50,065 nt of DNA from Amphibacillus cookii (GTDB lineage Bacteria > Bacillota > Bacilli > Bacillales > Amphibacillaceae), in the NCBI RefSeq assembly GCF_016908375.1, contig NZ_JAFBDS010000014.1, positions 1 through 50,065 on the forward strand, read 5' to 3'. The position numbers and the translations under genes are program-made. Below, one piece after another: positions 7,217 through 19,771 of the stretch. Under the pieces are notes generated by a model, which had not been told where the DNA came from, did no database searches, and saw nothing but the letters and a program-made list of their open reading frames with translations. Position 1 is the first letter of the stretch, and each line of letters begins with the position of its first letter.

Positions 7217-9367
7217 GTGAAGTTAACCTCAATAATGAGTATGATCATTTTTCTCTCCTTAACAATAACACCACAAGTAAATGCAACCATTGACACGAGT
7301 CGAGTATTAATTGAACTTGATATAGCTACTGAAAAATTCGAGTTAGAACTAGCTCGAGATTTTCCAAATGTGACGATCATCGAACGATTCGATACTTTAT
7401 TACAAGGTCTAGCTATTGAAGGTAAAGCAACACAACTTGAACGTATTATTCAACATAAATTGGTAAAGCAAGCTTATCCAATTGCTACATATACGGTAAA
7501 TCCACAGCACACAGAGCTGATATCAGTTCCAACCACTTCAATAAAAGCAGCAGATCAAGATCAATATACCGGGAAGGGGATAAAAGTAGGCGTGATTGAT
7601 ACAGGTATTGATTATCACCATCCTGATTTAGCACCGAATTTTAAAGGAGGTTACGATCTCGTTGATTTTGATGATGATCCGATGGAAACAACAGCAAATC
7701 AAGGTATACCAACTCTTCATGGCACACATGTTGCTGGGATTATAGCAGCGAATGGCGCTTTTCAAGGCATTGCACCAGATGCTGAATTATATGGCTATCG
7801 TGGCTTAGGACCAGGCGGGGTGGGAACAACGATTCAAGTGATTGCTGCATTAGAAAAAGCTGTAAATGATGGTATGGACATTATTAATTTATCATTAGGT
7901 AATTCGGTGAATGGACCAGATTGGCCAACGAGTATTGCAGTTAATCGTGCTGTTGAAAAGGGGGTTTCTGTTGTGATCGCCAATGGCAATACGGGTCCAG
8001 ACCTTTGGACGGTAGGTTCACCAGCGACCGCAACAGAAGCGATTTCTGTTGGTGCATCAACAGAGATTTACACAGAACCCGTTTTACAAGCGTTCCCTCA
8101 TGATCGTTCGATCACCTTACAACCGCTCACGGGCAGTGCTGATTGGGATTTAACCCGTGATTATCCCGTTGTAGATGGGGGATTAGGAATCGACGCTATT
8201 GCTGATGCGACAGGAAAGATCGTATTATTTCAACGAGGTGAGATTACATTTACTGAAAAAATGATGGTGGCAGAACAGGCAAATGCAGAAGCGGTACTGA
8301 TTTATAACGACAGTGATGAGGATATTCAAGCCGGTATAGATTATATATCTGACCAACCTGCTGCTGTTATTAATAAGGAAGATGGTGAATGGCTATTAAA
8401 ACAAATCAATGATCAAGGAAAGATATGGTTAAGAACATCTTTTATTACACATGATAATGAGATTGCTTCATTTAGTTCAAGAGGACCTGTTACAACCAGT
8501 TGGCAAATCAAACCTGAGATTGTTGCACCTGGAGTGGATATTTTAAGTACGATACCTGAGGGTTATGCCAGTTTGCAAGGTACGAGTATGGCAGCACCTT
8601 ATGTAACAGGTGTATTAGCCGTATTAAAGCAAGCCCATCCCAGTTGGACGCCTCAACAGTTGAAGGGCGCTTTGTTGACACAAGCAGAGCATTTAGCTGA
8701 ACAAATTCCGACAGAGCAAGGCATGGGGCAAGTTAACCTTGAAGCTGCTATTGATACACCTATTATTATTGAGAATCCGATGGCAAATCTCGGTTTAATT
8801 CAAGACAGAAAAGAAGTTAAAACACATCATTTCACAATAGAAAATGTATCTGATCAAGCCACTTCGATTCGGTTTGAGCGCCCAAGTCTCAAGGCTGGGA
8901 TAAGTTGGAGATTTCCTTCTACAATCATGATTGAACCGGGTCAATCGAAAGATTTACCGGTTTCGGTCACCTTACGTCCCGATCAACTAGAGCAAGGTAT
9001 CCACCAAGATTATCTAAGCCTAACTATTGATAATCAACATTATCAATTACCTTATTTATTCATTAATCAAACCGCAACTTATCCTAAGGTCGCTGGATTT
9101 GAGATTGAGCCGATCTCTGCTAATCCCGATCATTATCAGTGCCGTTTGCAGTTAGCAGAAACAAGTGATCAAATCATAATTGATGTTTATGATCCCTTTA
9201 CCTACACTCATATTGGGCGTGTCTATGAGCAAGAAGAAGCAGAAGCGGGCATGTTAGAAGTCCAATTGGATTTAAGCGAATATCAAAACCAAGTAGACTA
9301 TCTATTCAATGTTACAGTAATCAAGGGTGACGACGTTTACTATTACCAACATAATTATTACTCATGA
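7217..9367 (+). CDS. Secreted subtilisin-like serine protease, Vpr type (S8 with PA insert)
   Basis: GTG 7217 follows AAGGGGATC and gives a signal peptide (about residues 1-23, ending V-N-A). Next come an inhibitor-I9-like propeptide (about 29-95) and an S8 catalytic domain with Asp128 (V-I-D-T-G), His168 (H-G-T-H-V-A-G) and Ser457 (G-T-S-M-A-A-P). A PA domain is inserted between His and Ser (about 310-395). The C-terminal 220 residues look like beta-rich Fn3-type domains. Length is 716 residues; B. subtilis Vpr has 806. In B. subtilis, Vpr, Epr and subtilisin trim secreted Phr pro-peptides, so this enzyme could process the pheromone precursor at 23880-24137 (inference). It is monocistronic and not part of the usual upp-atp synteny. 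Confidence 0.92.
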   Translation: MKLTSIMSMIIFLSLTITPQVNATIDTSRVLIELDIATEKFELELARDFPNVTIIERFDTLLQGLAIEGKATQLERIIQHKLVKQAYPIATYTVNPQHTELISVPTTSIKAADQDQYTGKGIKVGVIDTGIDYHHPDLAPNFKGGYDLVDFDDDPMETTANQGIPTLHGTHVAGIIAANGAFQGIAPDAELYGYRGLGPGGVGTTIQVIAALEKAVNDGMDIINLSLGNSVNGPDWPTSIAVNRAVEKGVSVVIANGNTGPDLWTVGSPATATEAISVGASTEIYTEPVLQAFPHDRSITLQPLTGSADWDLTRDYPVVDGGLGIDAIADATGKIVLFQRGEITFTEKMMVAEQANAEAVLIYNDSDEDIQAGIDYISDQPAAVINKEDGEWLLKQINDQGKIWLRTSFITHDNEIASFSSRGPVTTSWQIKPEIVAPGVDILSTIPEGYASLQGTSMAAPYVTGVLAVLKQAHPSWTPQQLKGALLTQAEHLAEQIPTEQGMGQVNLEAAIDTPIIIENPMANLGLIQDRKEVKTHHFTIENVSDQATSIRFERPSLKAGISWRFPSTIMIEPGQSKDLPVSVTLRPDQLEQGIHQDYLSLTIDNQHYQLPYLFINQTATYPKVAGFEIEPISANPDHYQCRLQLAETSDQIIIDVYDPFTYTHIGRVYEQEEAEAGMLEVQLDLSEYQNQVDYLFNVTVIKGDDVYYYQHNYYS

Positions 9368-9378
9368 AACCTCAGTGA

Positions 9379-9416
9379 AATGTCCCCTTTGACTGGTCAG
9401 TCGTAAGGGGACATTT
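9379..9416 (+). terminator. Rho-independent terminator after the protease gene
   Basis: A perfect 11-base-pair stem (AATGTCCCCTT with AAGGGGACATT) and a short T run. Confidence 0.8.
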
Positions 9417-9560
9417 TGTAAACACAACGATGAACATGCATTCGTGCGAATAGATGGTGAGGTCATTTTCCGAAGCAAAAGTTTAAGCTACTCGCTATAA
9501 AAGGGGCTGCCTGCTTATAAATCGTCGTATAAATTTGATTCATCTAATAAAACAGATATT

Positions 9561-9700
9561 TATCACAGATAACCGTCCTTAAACCGCCTGGCTCAAGAAG
9601 AGAGTGAAGTTAATTAAGCGATCGCTAATGTCCTGATTTACTCAACTAACCATTAGCGGGTGAAGACTGAAAGCGCCCCCTGATGAAGTTTCGTTTTACT
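9561..9700 (+). repeat. R2 dispersed repeat, copy 1
   Basis: Begins TATCACAGATAACCGTCC, passes through CGCTAATGTCCTGATTTACT and CAACTAACCATTAG, and ends near GTTTCGTTTTACTG. The same landmarks recur in order at 16779-17040, 19664-19771 and 20375-20522, and in reverse at 28870-29000, with a fragment at 46384-46408. It occupies most of the 9417-9819 gap, in which I see no gene. Confidence 0.75.
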
Positions 9701-9819
9701 GAACGGTGATTCATTTTGTGTTCATCCCTTCTTGTCATTAAGGAAATGCTAATTATGACCCACTATAATTAATATGTAATCGCTTTTAATTGTGAAATTT
9801 TCATGTCTATACGCTTTTT

Positions 9820-9839
9820 TTGACAACGAGTGTTATAAT
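9820..9839 (+). promoter_or_regulatory. Possible atp operon promoter elements
   Basis: A perfect TTGACA (9820-9825) and a perfect TATAAT (9834-9839) lie before atpI, but only eight bases apart, so they cannot be partners in one sigmaA promoter. The most likely reading is that TATAAT is used with a poor -35 near 9811. The 5' leader before the atpI start would then be about 45 bases. Confidence 0.35.
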
Positions 9840-9888
9840 GGGATTATTCGGTTTAAAGATCGCGTTGAAATACGTTGGAGGTAGTCAA

Positions 9889-10266
9889 ATGGATCATTAT
9901 CAACAAATGATAAGAGGCCAAAAAAAATGGCTTCAAGGTATGATATTGATCATGATTATCGGCACGGTTTTGACATTAGGTCAACGAACATGGCTTGGTT
10001 TGTTATTAGGAAGCTTAGCGAGCTATACAAATTTATGGTTACTGCAAAGACATATTAATCAAATTGCTGAAGTCGCCATGGGATATAGACGATTTGCAAC
10101 AGCTGGGACAATTAGCCGTATTGGCTCAGCTTTACTTGTCGTGGCGTTGGCATGGCGATACGATGCTTATATTAATTTTTTTGCAGTGGTTATGGGGCTG
10201 ATGCTCAAGTATGTTGTTATTCTGCTTGAGGCTTTTGTTCGTTTGAAAACCGGATCATTAAAATAG
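9889..10266 (+). CDS. atpI: ATP synthase protein I
   Basis: A 125-residue membrane protein with four hydrophobic segments, first in the atp operon. AtpI assists c-ring assembly and has been linked to Mg2+ handling in alkaliphilic bacilli. ATG 9889 is chosen because GGAGGT (9877-9882) lies six bases upstream; the longer reading frame from 9820 has no such site. Length and position match B. subtilis AtpI (127). atpB follows 18 bases later. Confidence 0.92.
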   Translation: MDHYQQMIRGQKKWLQGMILIMIIGTVLTLGQRTWLGLLLGSLASYTNLWLLQRHINQIAEVAMGYRRFATAGTISRIGSALLVVALAWRYDAYINFFAVVMGLMLKYVVILLEAFVRLKTGSLK

Positions 10267-10284
10267 AGAAAAGGGGTGAGAATG

Positions 10285-11007
10285 ATGGACCATGGTGCAC
10301 CAATTATCGAGAATCTATTCGGGATACCTTGGTTAAGTATTGATTTGTCAAGTGCCATGATGATGGTGGTTTCTTGTTTGATTGTCTTTATTCTTGCTGT
10401 ATTAGCAACACGCAATTTAAAGATGAAACCAACCGGTATCCAGAACTTTATGGAGTGGGTCGTTGATTTTGTTAAAAAGATCATTAACGACTCGATGGAC
10501 TGGCGTACGGGTAAAGTTTTTTTACCATTAGCTTTGACGTTAATTACTTTTATTTTCATTAGTAATATTCTAGGTGTAATCGTTATTGGGGTTTATGATG
10601 GCGATATTTGGTGGAAGTCACCAACTGCTGATGCTGGTGTAACCTTAACCTTAGCTGGTTTTATGATTATTATGACTAACTTTTATGGTGTGAAGATGCG
10701 TGGCACAAAAAAGTATGCCAAAAGTTTTGTAAAACCTGTATTCTTCATTTTACCATTTAAGTTAATTGAAGAGTTTACCAATACCATGACGCTGGGATTT
10801 CGTTTGTACGGTAATATATTTGCTGGAGAAATACTACTCGGCTTAATTGCAGAGATGGCATTTGTTACCCTACCGATTGCCTTTATTGGTGCTCTTATTC
10901 CTATGATTTTGTGGCAAGGATTTAGTTTGTTTATCGGCGCTATCCAAGCTTTTATTTTTACCACGTTATCTATGGTTTATATGTCACACAAAGTAGAAAA
11001 TCATTAA
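10285..11007 (+). CDS. atpB: ATP synthase F0 subunit a
   Basis: Forms the proton half-channels of F0 against the c-ring. About 240 residues with five to six membrane segments. The essential Arg is in G-F-R-L-Y-G-N-I-F-A-G-E, and the C-terminal I-G-A-I-Q-A-F-I-F-T motif is intact. ATG 10285 gives the family start M-D-H-G with AAGGGG eight bases upstream; ATG 10282 is an alternative. W-W-K-S-P-T-A-D is shared with B. subtilis AtpB. Confidence 0.95.
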   Translation: MDHGAPIIENLFGIPWLSIDLSSAMMMVVSCLIVFILAVLATRNLKMKPTGIQNFMEWVVDFVKKIINDSMDWRTGKVFLPLALTLITFIFISNILGVIVIGVYDGDIWWKSPTADAGVTLTLAGFMIIMTNFYGVKMRGTKKYAKSFVKPVFFILPFKLIEEFTNTMTLGFRLYGNIFAGEILLGLIAEMAFVTLPIAFIGALIPMILWQGFSLFIGAIQAFIFTTLSMVYMSHKVENH

Positions 11008-11067
11008 TAACGCCTTGTAGGCAATATAGAGAGAGGTTTGGCAAATCACAGGACCTCAACAACTTGA

Positions 11068-11298
<231 letters not shown>

Positions 11299-11336
11299 TT
11301 GTGGAATAATTTATTGTTATGGAAGGAGTGGCTATA

Positions 11337-11855
11337 GTGCAACACGTCGTGATCGGCGCAGCCGTTGGTGGTTTGCATATTGGTAATATTATCGTAACAC
11401 TTGTCAGTTTTACTGCGCTTATTTTTCTGCTGAAGCGTTTTGCTTGGGGGCCGTTAATTAATGTGATGGAAGAGCGCGAGCATTTTGTTGCTACGGAACT
11501 GGAAACAGCTCAAGAGAAGCGAGTCGAAGCAGATCAAGCGATTAAAGAAGCGGATCAGAAATTAGATCATGCACGAAAAGAAGCGAAACAAATTGTTATT
11601 GATGCAAAGAAGTCGGCAACCACTTTAGAAGAAAATATTTTGTCAGAAGCTCGGGAAACAGCGAAAAAGATGAGACAGGATGCTGAAGATGAAATGGCTG
11701 TCGAACGTCAAGAAGTATTACAAGAAATGCAATCAGAAGTAGCTGATATCGCATTTCAAATCGCTATGGATATTATCCAAAAAGAAATAAGTCCAGAGGA
11801 TCAAAAACGATTAATTCAAGAGCGTTTGGATCACTTAGGAGAGGACAACTCATGA
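11337..11855 (+). CDS. atpF: ATP synthase F0 subunit b
   Basis: Peripheral stalk subunit: one N-terminal membrane helix (about residues 12-30) and a long charged helical region ending at residue 172. GTG 11337 is chosen because AAGGAGTGG (11323-11331) sits at good spacing; the upstream ATG at 11319 overlaps that site. Length matches B. subtilis (170). The last codons overlap atpH by four bases. Confidence 0.95.
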   Translation: MQHVVIGAAVGGLHIGNIIVTLVSFTALIFLLKRFAWGPLINVMEEREHFVATELETAQEKRVEADQAIKEADQKLDHARKEAKQIVIDAKKSATTLEENILSEARETAKKMRQDAEDEMAVERQEVLQEMQSEVADIAFQIAMDIIQKEISPEDQKRLIQERLDHLGEDNS

Positions 11856-12397
11856 AAAACCGTCTAAAAGCTAGACGTTATGCCGAGGCCTTGTATCAAG
11901 TAGCTAAAGAGAAAGGGAATCACGATCGTATTGAAGCAGAACTGCAAGTGATTAGAGAGGTTTTTCACGATAAATCAGATTTGGTTGGTTTTCTTCAGAA
12001 TCCACAGCAATGGCTGAATAGAGCGCGTATTATTAAATCGACTTTTACAACCTTTTCTGCCGAAGTGGTTAAGACCTTATTGATCATGGTTGAGCATCAT
12101 GCAGAAAAAGATGTTGTTGCAATGGTCGATCATTATGTCCGACTATTAAACCAGGATCGTTGTATTGCTGTTGGAGAAATACGGACGGCTGAACCATTAG
12201 CTGAGTCAGAAAAAGCGGAAATATCAAATCGCTTCGCTCAAAAATTTGGTTACCAACAACTTAAATTAAATAATATTGTTGATTCACGTGTGATTGGTGG
12301 TTTTAAAATTATTGTTAATCAACAAGTATATGATGCGTCTGTTCAAGGTCGTATTCAAGAAATGAAACGGGATTTTGTTCCGTTATATAAAAGGTGA
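11852..12397 (+). CDS. atpH: ATP synthase F1 subunit delta
   Basis: Connects the peripheral stalk to the F1 head. The 181-residue soluble protein has the family's N-terminal helical domain (A-R-R-Y-A-E-A-L-Y) and the C-terminal D-S-R-V-I-G-G-F-K-I segment. Its ATG overlaps the atpF stop (ATGA), giving translational coupling. Operon order B-E-F-H-A-G-D-C is as in B. subtilis. Confidence 0.95.
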   Translation: MKNRLKARRYAEALYQVAKEKGNHDRIEAELQVIREVFHDKSDLVGFLQNPQQWLNRARIIKSTFTTFSAEVVKTLLIMVEHHAEKDVVAMVDHYVRLLNQDRCIAVGEIRTAEPLAESEKAEISNRFAQKFGYQQLKLNNIVDSRVIGGFKIIVNQQVYDASVQGRIQEMKRDFVPLYKR

Positions 12398-12406
12398 TAG
12401 GGGTGA

Positions 12407-13921
<1,515 letters not shown>

Positions 13922-13940
13922 TGTCGAAGGAGGATGAGTG

Positions 13941-14819
13941 ATGATACCCTCGTTAAGAGAAATTCAAAAGCGAATCAATTCGACTGAAAAAACGAAACAA
14001 ATAACGAATGCGATGCATATGGTGGCTGCATCTAAGCTAGGTAAATCAGAGACAACCAACCATGCTTTCGTTGCTTACGCTGAAAAAATTGAGGAAATGG
14101 TTCATCATATTGTTGAAAGTTATGGTGAGCATAATCACCCGATTATTATTCCACGCAAAGTGAAGAAAACAGCTTACTTTGTTGTGACGGCCGATCGCGG
14201 GTTAGCGGGTCCGTTTAACAACCAAGTGTTGCGTCGATTGGAAGAGATTATTGCAGAACGACATCATTCACCACGTGAATATACGATTATATCGATCGGA
14301 AGAATAGGTAGGGATTATTTTAAGAAGCGGAACATGCCTGTGCTAAGAACGGTAACAGACTTGCCAGATAACCCATATTTCAGTGATCTTGAGGACTTAA
14401 CCTTTGATACGGTTCAGTTTTATTTAGATGGTGAATTTGATCAGCTTGAAATGATCTATAATCATTTTTTATCAGCAATGACGCAAGAAGTTCGTTCAAA
14501 AAGGATTTTGCCTTTAATTGGTGAAGATGATGTTGAAGATTTAAAGAAATCGCGACATAGTGAATTTATTTTTGAGCCAAATGAAGAAGAGATCTTAAAA
14601 TCACTTTTACCACAATATGCAGAAAGTTTAATATATGGTGCTTTTCTCGAAAGTAAAGCAAGTGAAAATGCAGCAAGGATGAATGCGATGCGTAATGCAA
14701 CAGATAATGCTGACAAAATGATTTCGGATTTGCGTATGCAGTATAATCGAGCACGTCAAGCTCAAATCACGCAAGAATTGTCAGAGATTATTAGTGGAGC
14801 GGACGCGCAAAATGATTAA
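13941..14819 (+). CDS. atpG: ATP synthase F1 subunit gamma
   Basis: Central shaft of F1. About 292 residues. The N-terminal coiled-coil strand (S-L-R-E-I-Q-K-R-I-N-S-T-E-K-T-K-Q-I-T) and the C-terminal strand (M-R-N-A-T-D-N-A-D-K-M-I) are intact. ATG 13941 is chosen, with AAGGAGG seven bases upstream; GTG 13938 is the alternative. It lies between atpA and atpD as expected. Confidence 0.95.
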   Translation: MIPSLREIQKRINSTEKTKQITNAMHMVAASKLGKSETTNHAFVAYAEKIEEMVHHIVESYGEHNHPIIIPRKVKKTAYFVVTADRGLAGPFNNQVLRRLEEIIAERHHSPREYTIISIGRIGRDYFKKRNMPVLRTVTDLPDNPYFSDLEDLTFDTVQFYLDGEFDQLEMIYNHFLSAMTQEVRSKRILPLIGEDDVEDLKKSRHSEFIFEPNEEEILKSLLPQYAESLIYGAFLESKASENAARMNAMRNATDNADKMISDLRMQYNRARQAQITQELSEIISGADAQND

Positions 14820-14844
14820 ACGTTTGTTGTTATAGGAGGAATAA

Positions 14845-16251
<1,407 letters not shown>

Positions 16252-16270
16252 TTCAAAGGAGGGGCAGACG

Positions 16271-16675
16271 GTGAAGAAATTAACAGTTGAGGTGGTTACG
16301 CCAGATGGTCGCATTGTAAATGATCAGTTTGACATGGTCGTTGTTCACTCTGAAAAGGGAGAATTAGGGATACTGCCTGGTCATGCCCCCTTAATTGCTC
16401 CATTAATTATTAGTTCAGCGCGCCTAAAGACAGGAAATGAATCGATGAAAGTTGCAATAGGTGGGGGACTTGTTGAAGTTGATCAAGATCACGTCACATT
16501 ACTGGCTCAATCAGCTGAAACACCAGCGAAAATTGATGTCCAGCGCGCGCGAAAGGCAAAAGAAAGAGCAGAGCGTCGAATTCAACAAAAACGTGATCAT
16601 GTTGACTTTAGAAGGGCTGAACTTGCACTGAAACGAGCGATCAATCGACTAAATATGATAGATGAAGATATCTGA
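16271..16675 (+). CDS. atpC: ATP synthase F1 subunit epsilon
   Basis: Rotor subunit with an N-terminal beta-sandwich (E-K-G-E-L-G-I-L-P-G-H-A-P-L) and a C-terminal helical hairpin that can inhibit ATP hydrolysis. 134 residues from GTG 16271, preceded by AAAGGAGGGG. It is the last gene of the operon and is followed directly by a strong terminator. Confidence 0.95.
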   Translation: MKKLTVEVVTPDGRIVNDQFDMVVVHSEKGELGILPGHAPLIAPLIISSARLKTGNESMKVAIGGGLVEVDQDHVTLLAQSAETPAKIDVQRARKAKERAERRIQQKRDHVDFRRAELALKRAINRLNMIDEDI

Positions 16676-16680
16676 GATGA

Positions 16681-16721
16681 GAAAAACTTTAACGCGGTGA
16701 TATACTGTGTTAAAGTTTTTC
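16681..16721 (+). terminator. Rho-independent terminator of the atp operon
   Basis: A perfect 13-base-pair stem (GAAAAACTTTAAC with GTTAAAGTTTTTC); the T run is within the descending arm. It begins five bases after the atpC stop. Confidence 0.9.
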
Positions 16722-16778
16722 TATATCAGTGTGGCTTATCTTAAGTATTAGTAAAATATTAGCTGTTTTTTTTAATGT

Positions 16779-17040
16779 TTTCACAGGTAATTGTCCGTAA
16801 AACGCCACCTCAATATTGAGAGTGGAAGTTATATCTATTTAAGTGGACGCTAATGTTCAGATTTGCTTCAGTGGGCAAGTAAGATCGTAGACTAAAACCG
16901 CCACGTCCTTAAGAAGAATTACAGACTAAGATCGCCACGTCCTGTGGCAACGTCTGCATAACCTACATCCTGTAGGCCCACGTCTATATGACCTACGTCC
17001 TGTAGGCCTCCGCCTACTGACTGAAGGTTCGTTTCATCAT
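16779..17040 (+). repeat. R2 repeat (copy 2) interrupted by R3 repeat (copy 2)
   Basis: The left part (16779-16880) has the R2 landmarks TCACAGGTAATTGTCCGTAA and CGCTAATGTTCAG. The R2 right end (ACTGAAGGTTCGTTTCATCA) appears only at about 17018-17037. Between them (16888-17010) sits R3, with two related GACTAA...CGCCACGTCC units and a 30-base tandem duplication (16951-16980 and 16981-17010, 24 of 30 identical), each containing a CCTAC-TCC-GTAGG palindrome. This is most of the 16722-17169 gap. No gene is seen. Confidence 0.7.
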
Positions 17041-17169
17041 AGTTCCCATGGTTCCTCTAGGTTGAGGCAAACGTCGGTTAGTCTTTTCCTGTGTTCAGGT
17101 GAAAGATGTTATTACGACATAAATCAGCTATATTTCCTGGGAAATAACAAATTATTTAGGAGGTTTAGA

Positions 17170-17403
17170 ATGATTCAAGAACTTGGTGTACAAGCGCTAA
17201 TCAATATTTTCTCTCATTTGATTTTTATCATTATCACGTGGCAAGTCATACAAGCGGTAAGGTTAGATGGTATTTTTAAGAAAGATAGAATTATAGAAGG
17301 ACGAATACTGGTTATTTTGATAACGATTGTTATTGGCTCAACTGTGAGTCGGTTTTTCATTGATTTAATCAACTGGACACAGCAAGTTTTATATTTATTC
17401 TAA
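17170..17403 (+). CDS. ywzB: YwzB family membrane protein (DUF1146)
   Basis: A 77-residue protein with two hydrophobic helices and a short cytoplasmic loop, of the DUF1146/YwzB family whose function is unknown. ATG 17170 is chosen because AGGAGG ends nine bases upstream and the length equals B. subtilis YwzB. Synteny after atpC and before ywmB and murA is the same as in B. subtilis. Confidence 0.88.
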   Translation: MIQELGVQALINIFSHLIFIIITWQVIQAVRLDGIFKKDRIIEGRILVILITIVIGSTVSRFFIDLINWTQQVLYLF

Positions 17404-17498
17404 AGGTTAACATGTCGAGATATGACAAATGATTAGGCGTATAGCCACCTTTCACTTGGTCGATAATGATAGATAAAATTAAGTGAGGGTGTTTGTTG

Positions 17499-18176
17499 AT
17501 GTCTAAAGTTATTATTCAAAGTCTTATCGCTGTTATAATATCCCATGTTTTATTTGTTGGAAGAGGGGAAACGACATTACATGAGTTGATCAACTTTGCT
17601 GATACCTATCAATATCAAATTGAAACAGGCGAGCTTCTGATCAAAGAGACATTTTCATTGGATGCATTTGAAAAGCTAAGAAGCCATATAGAGAGAAGTG
17701 GCTTTTTACATAGTGATCAATCTAAGGAGAAGTATGTCAGAATGCTTAGCCCCAATATAACAGAAGAATTAACTATTATTAAATCCGAAAAACAGCAGCA
17801 GCTTACGCTAAATTACCAGCTTTCTGGTGATGTGGTTGAACTATTTGAAAATGAAGATTTATATAATCAATTTAAATCATTAATTGGCACGATTTACACA
17901 AATAATATGCACAATTATGCTTGTGTTCAACTGACTGGAAATGGTATTATAGATGGTGGCTATTTTTTTGAAAAATTACAAAGTGATTTAATGATTAGTG
18001 AGGTCAGTAGACTAATAGAAGAAGATTTCATTGTTGTCTCTGGATTATCAGATCAGTTCAAGAGTAAAATTCCTACAGGAGATGCAGGGATGAATGTGCA
18101 AATAGCGAGTCGAATAGGAAGAGATGGTGAAACCACCTTTACAATTGGCACACCTATCCTAACGACTGAATACTAA
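17499..18176 (+). CDS. ywmB: YwmB family protein (DUF1779)
   Basis: A 225-residue protein with an N-terminal hydrophobic segment that is probably a signal peptide (about residues 3-20), then a soluble alpha/beta domain of the YwmB family, which has a TATA-box-binding-protein-like fold and unknown function. ATG 17499 is preferred over upstream TTG codons because GAGGGT lies eight bases before it. The place immediately before murA and spoIID is conserved in Bacillus. Confidence 0.82.
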   Translation: MSKVIIQSLIAVIISHVLFVGRGETTLHELINFADTYQYQIETGELLIKETFSLDAFEKLRSHIERSGFLHSDQSKEKYVRMLSPNITEELTIIKSEKQQQLTLNYQLSGDVVELFENEDLYNQFKSLIGTIYTNNMHNYACVQLTGNGIIDGGYFFEKLQSDLMISEVSRLIEEDFIVVSGLSDQFKSKIPTGDAGMNVQIASRIGRDGETTFTIGTPILTTEY

Positions 18177-18212
18177 TAAAATATAGACTTTGATGTTAGA
18201 GGAGAATGAGCC

Positions 18213-19520
18213 TTGGAAAAAATAATAATAAAAGGTGGTCGCAAGTTATCTGGAGCTGTAAAAGTTGAAGGCGCTAAAAACGCCGTATTACCAGTGATTG
18301 CTGCTACAATTATGGCGAGTAGTGGTAAATCAAAGATTACTAATGTACCGACTTTAGCCGATGTATATACAATGCAAGATGTGTTAACCCATATAAACAC
18401 AAATGTACAAATGATTAATAATACGTTAACTGTAGATGCTACACAGCCTTTGTTAACAGAGGCGCCATTAGAATATGTGACGAAGATGCGAGCTTCAGTC
18501 CTTGTACTAGGCCCGTTACTTGCAAGGTATGGTCATGCTAAAGTAGCAATGCCAGGTGGATGTGCAATTGGCTCAAGACCGATTGACTTACATTTAAAAG
18601 GCTTTGAGGCAATGGGAGCAGAAGTACATGTTGGAAATGGCTATGTAGAATTATATACTCATAAACCTTTGAAAGGTGCAAAGGTTTATTTGGATATGCC
18701 TAGCGTTGGAGCAACAGAAAATATTATGATGGCGGCTGCGTTAGCAAAGGGTAAGACAGTAATTGAAAATGCAGCCAAAGAACCAGAAATTGTCGATCTT
18801 GCTAATTTTTTGAATAAAATGGGTGCTAAAGTTATCGGTGCTGGAACTGAAAATATTAAGATTTATGGTGTTAATCAACTTCGTGGAGCAGAACATGCTA
18901 TCATCCCTGATCGAATTGAAGCAGGTACGTTTATGACTGCGGCGGCAATCACAGCGGGTAATGTACTTATTGAAGGAGCAGAACTTGAACATTTACGTTC
19001 TTTAATTTCCAAAATGGAAGAAATGGGTGTAATTGTTCAAGAAGAACGCACTGGCATTCGTGTGATCGGGCCTGATAAGTTAAAAGCTGTTGATGTAAAA
19101 ACTTTACCTCATCCTGGCTTTCCAACAGATATGCAATCGCAAATTATGGCTTTAATGCTACAAGCGCAGGGAACAAGTGTCATTACAGAAACCGTTTTTG
19201 AAAATCGTTTTATGCATGTGGAAGAATTCCGTCGTATGAATGCCCAAATAAAAATTGAAGGGCGCAGTGTCATTATAGAGGGACCGGCTAATTTACAAGG
19301 TGCTGAAGTGCAAGCGACTGATCTAAGAGCTGGAGCTGCTTTAGTGTTAGCGGGGCTTGTTTCTGAGGGCTATACACGTGTGACCGAACTCAAACATATT
19401 GATCGTGGTTACGTTAATTTAGCGGAAAAACTTCAATTACTTGGTGCAGATGTCGAACGTGTTAATATTGAAGAAGCTGATGTAGTCATCGAACAACTGG
19501 AAAAAATTTCATCATTATAA
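18213..19520 (+). CDS. murA: UDP-N-acetylglucosamine 1-carboxyvinyltransferase
   Basis: First committed step of peptidoglycan synthesis: transfers enolpyruvate from PEP to UDP-GlcNAc. 435 residues from a TTG start with GAGGAG upstream. The active-site Cys117 is in [12 protein letters not shown], the residue alkylated by fosfomycin. The UDP-GlcNAc-binding K-N-A motif is at the N-terminus. Synteny identifies it as the MurAA copy. A terminator follows. Confidence 0.97.
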   Translation: MEKIIIKGGRKLSGAVKVEGAKNAVLPVIAATIMASSGKSKITNVPTLADVYTMQDVLTHINTNVQMINNTLTVDATQPLLTEAPLEYVTKMRASVLVLGPLLARYGHAKVAMPGGCAIGSRPIDLHLKGFEAMGAEVHVGNGYVELYTHKPLKGAKVYLDMPSVGATENIMMAAALAKGKTVIENAAKEPEIVDLANFLNKMGAKVIGAGTENIKIYGVNQLRGAEHAIIPDRIEAGTFMTAAAITAGNVLIEGAELEHLRSLISKMEEMGVIVQEERTGIRVIGPDKLKAVDVKTLPHPGFPTDMQSQIMALMLQAQGTSVITETVFENRFMHVEEFRRMNAQIKIEGRSVIIEGPANLQGAEVQATDLRAGAALVLAGLVSEGYTRVTELKHIDRGYVNLAEKLQLLGADVERVNIEEADVVIEQLEKISSL

Positions 19521-19572
19521 TGAATTTTTAATGTTATTGCTAAAAACAATGGTTAATGAAAAAATGATAGCA

Positions 19573-19614
19573 ACACGCTCCACGGTACTGAAAATACTGT
19601 CGAGCGTGTTTTTT
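19573..19614 (+). terminator. Rho-independent terminator after murA
   Basis: Stem ACACGCTC with GAGCGTGT, with further pairing inside (ACGGTA-type with TACTGT), followed by TTTTTT. Confidence 0.88.
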
Positions 19615-19663
19615 GTTTGGGAAATGATAAAAGTAGTTTTTGTCGAAAATAATGTCTTAACTT

Positions 19664-19771
19664 TTATCACAGCTAACCGTTTGTAAACCGTTTACCTCAA
19701 AATAGATATATAGGTGGGCGATAATTCACTCAACTAACCGAACGTCCCTGCTGATTGGAGTTTTGTTTTAT
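19664..19771 (+). repeat. R2 dispersed repeat, copy 3 (shortened)
   Basis: Starts TTATCACAGCTAACCG, contains TTCACTCAACTAACCG and ends GGAGTTTTGTTTTATG. It is shorter than the other copies, with the middle part reduced. A single perfect Spo0A-box sequence (TTGTCGAA, 19640-19647) lies just left of it. Confidence 0.65.

Noticed and set aside
19640-19647. Single Spo0A box (TTGTCGAA) downstream of murA
   Set aside because: It stands alone beside a repeat and is about 900 bases from spoIID, which has a sigmaE promoter. A single 8-base match is expected by chance.
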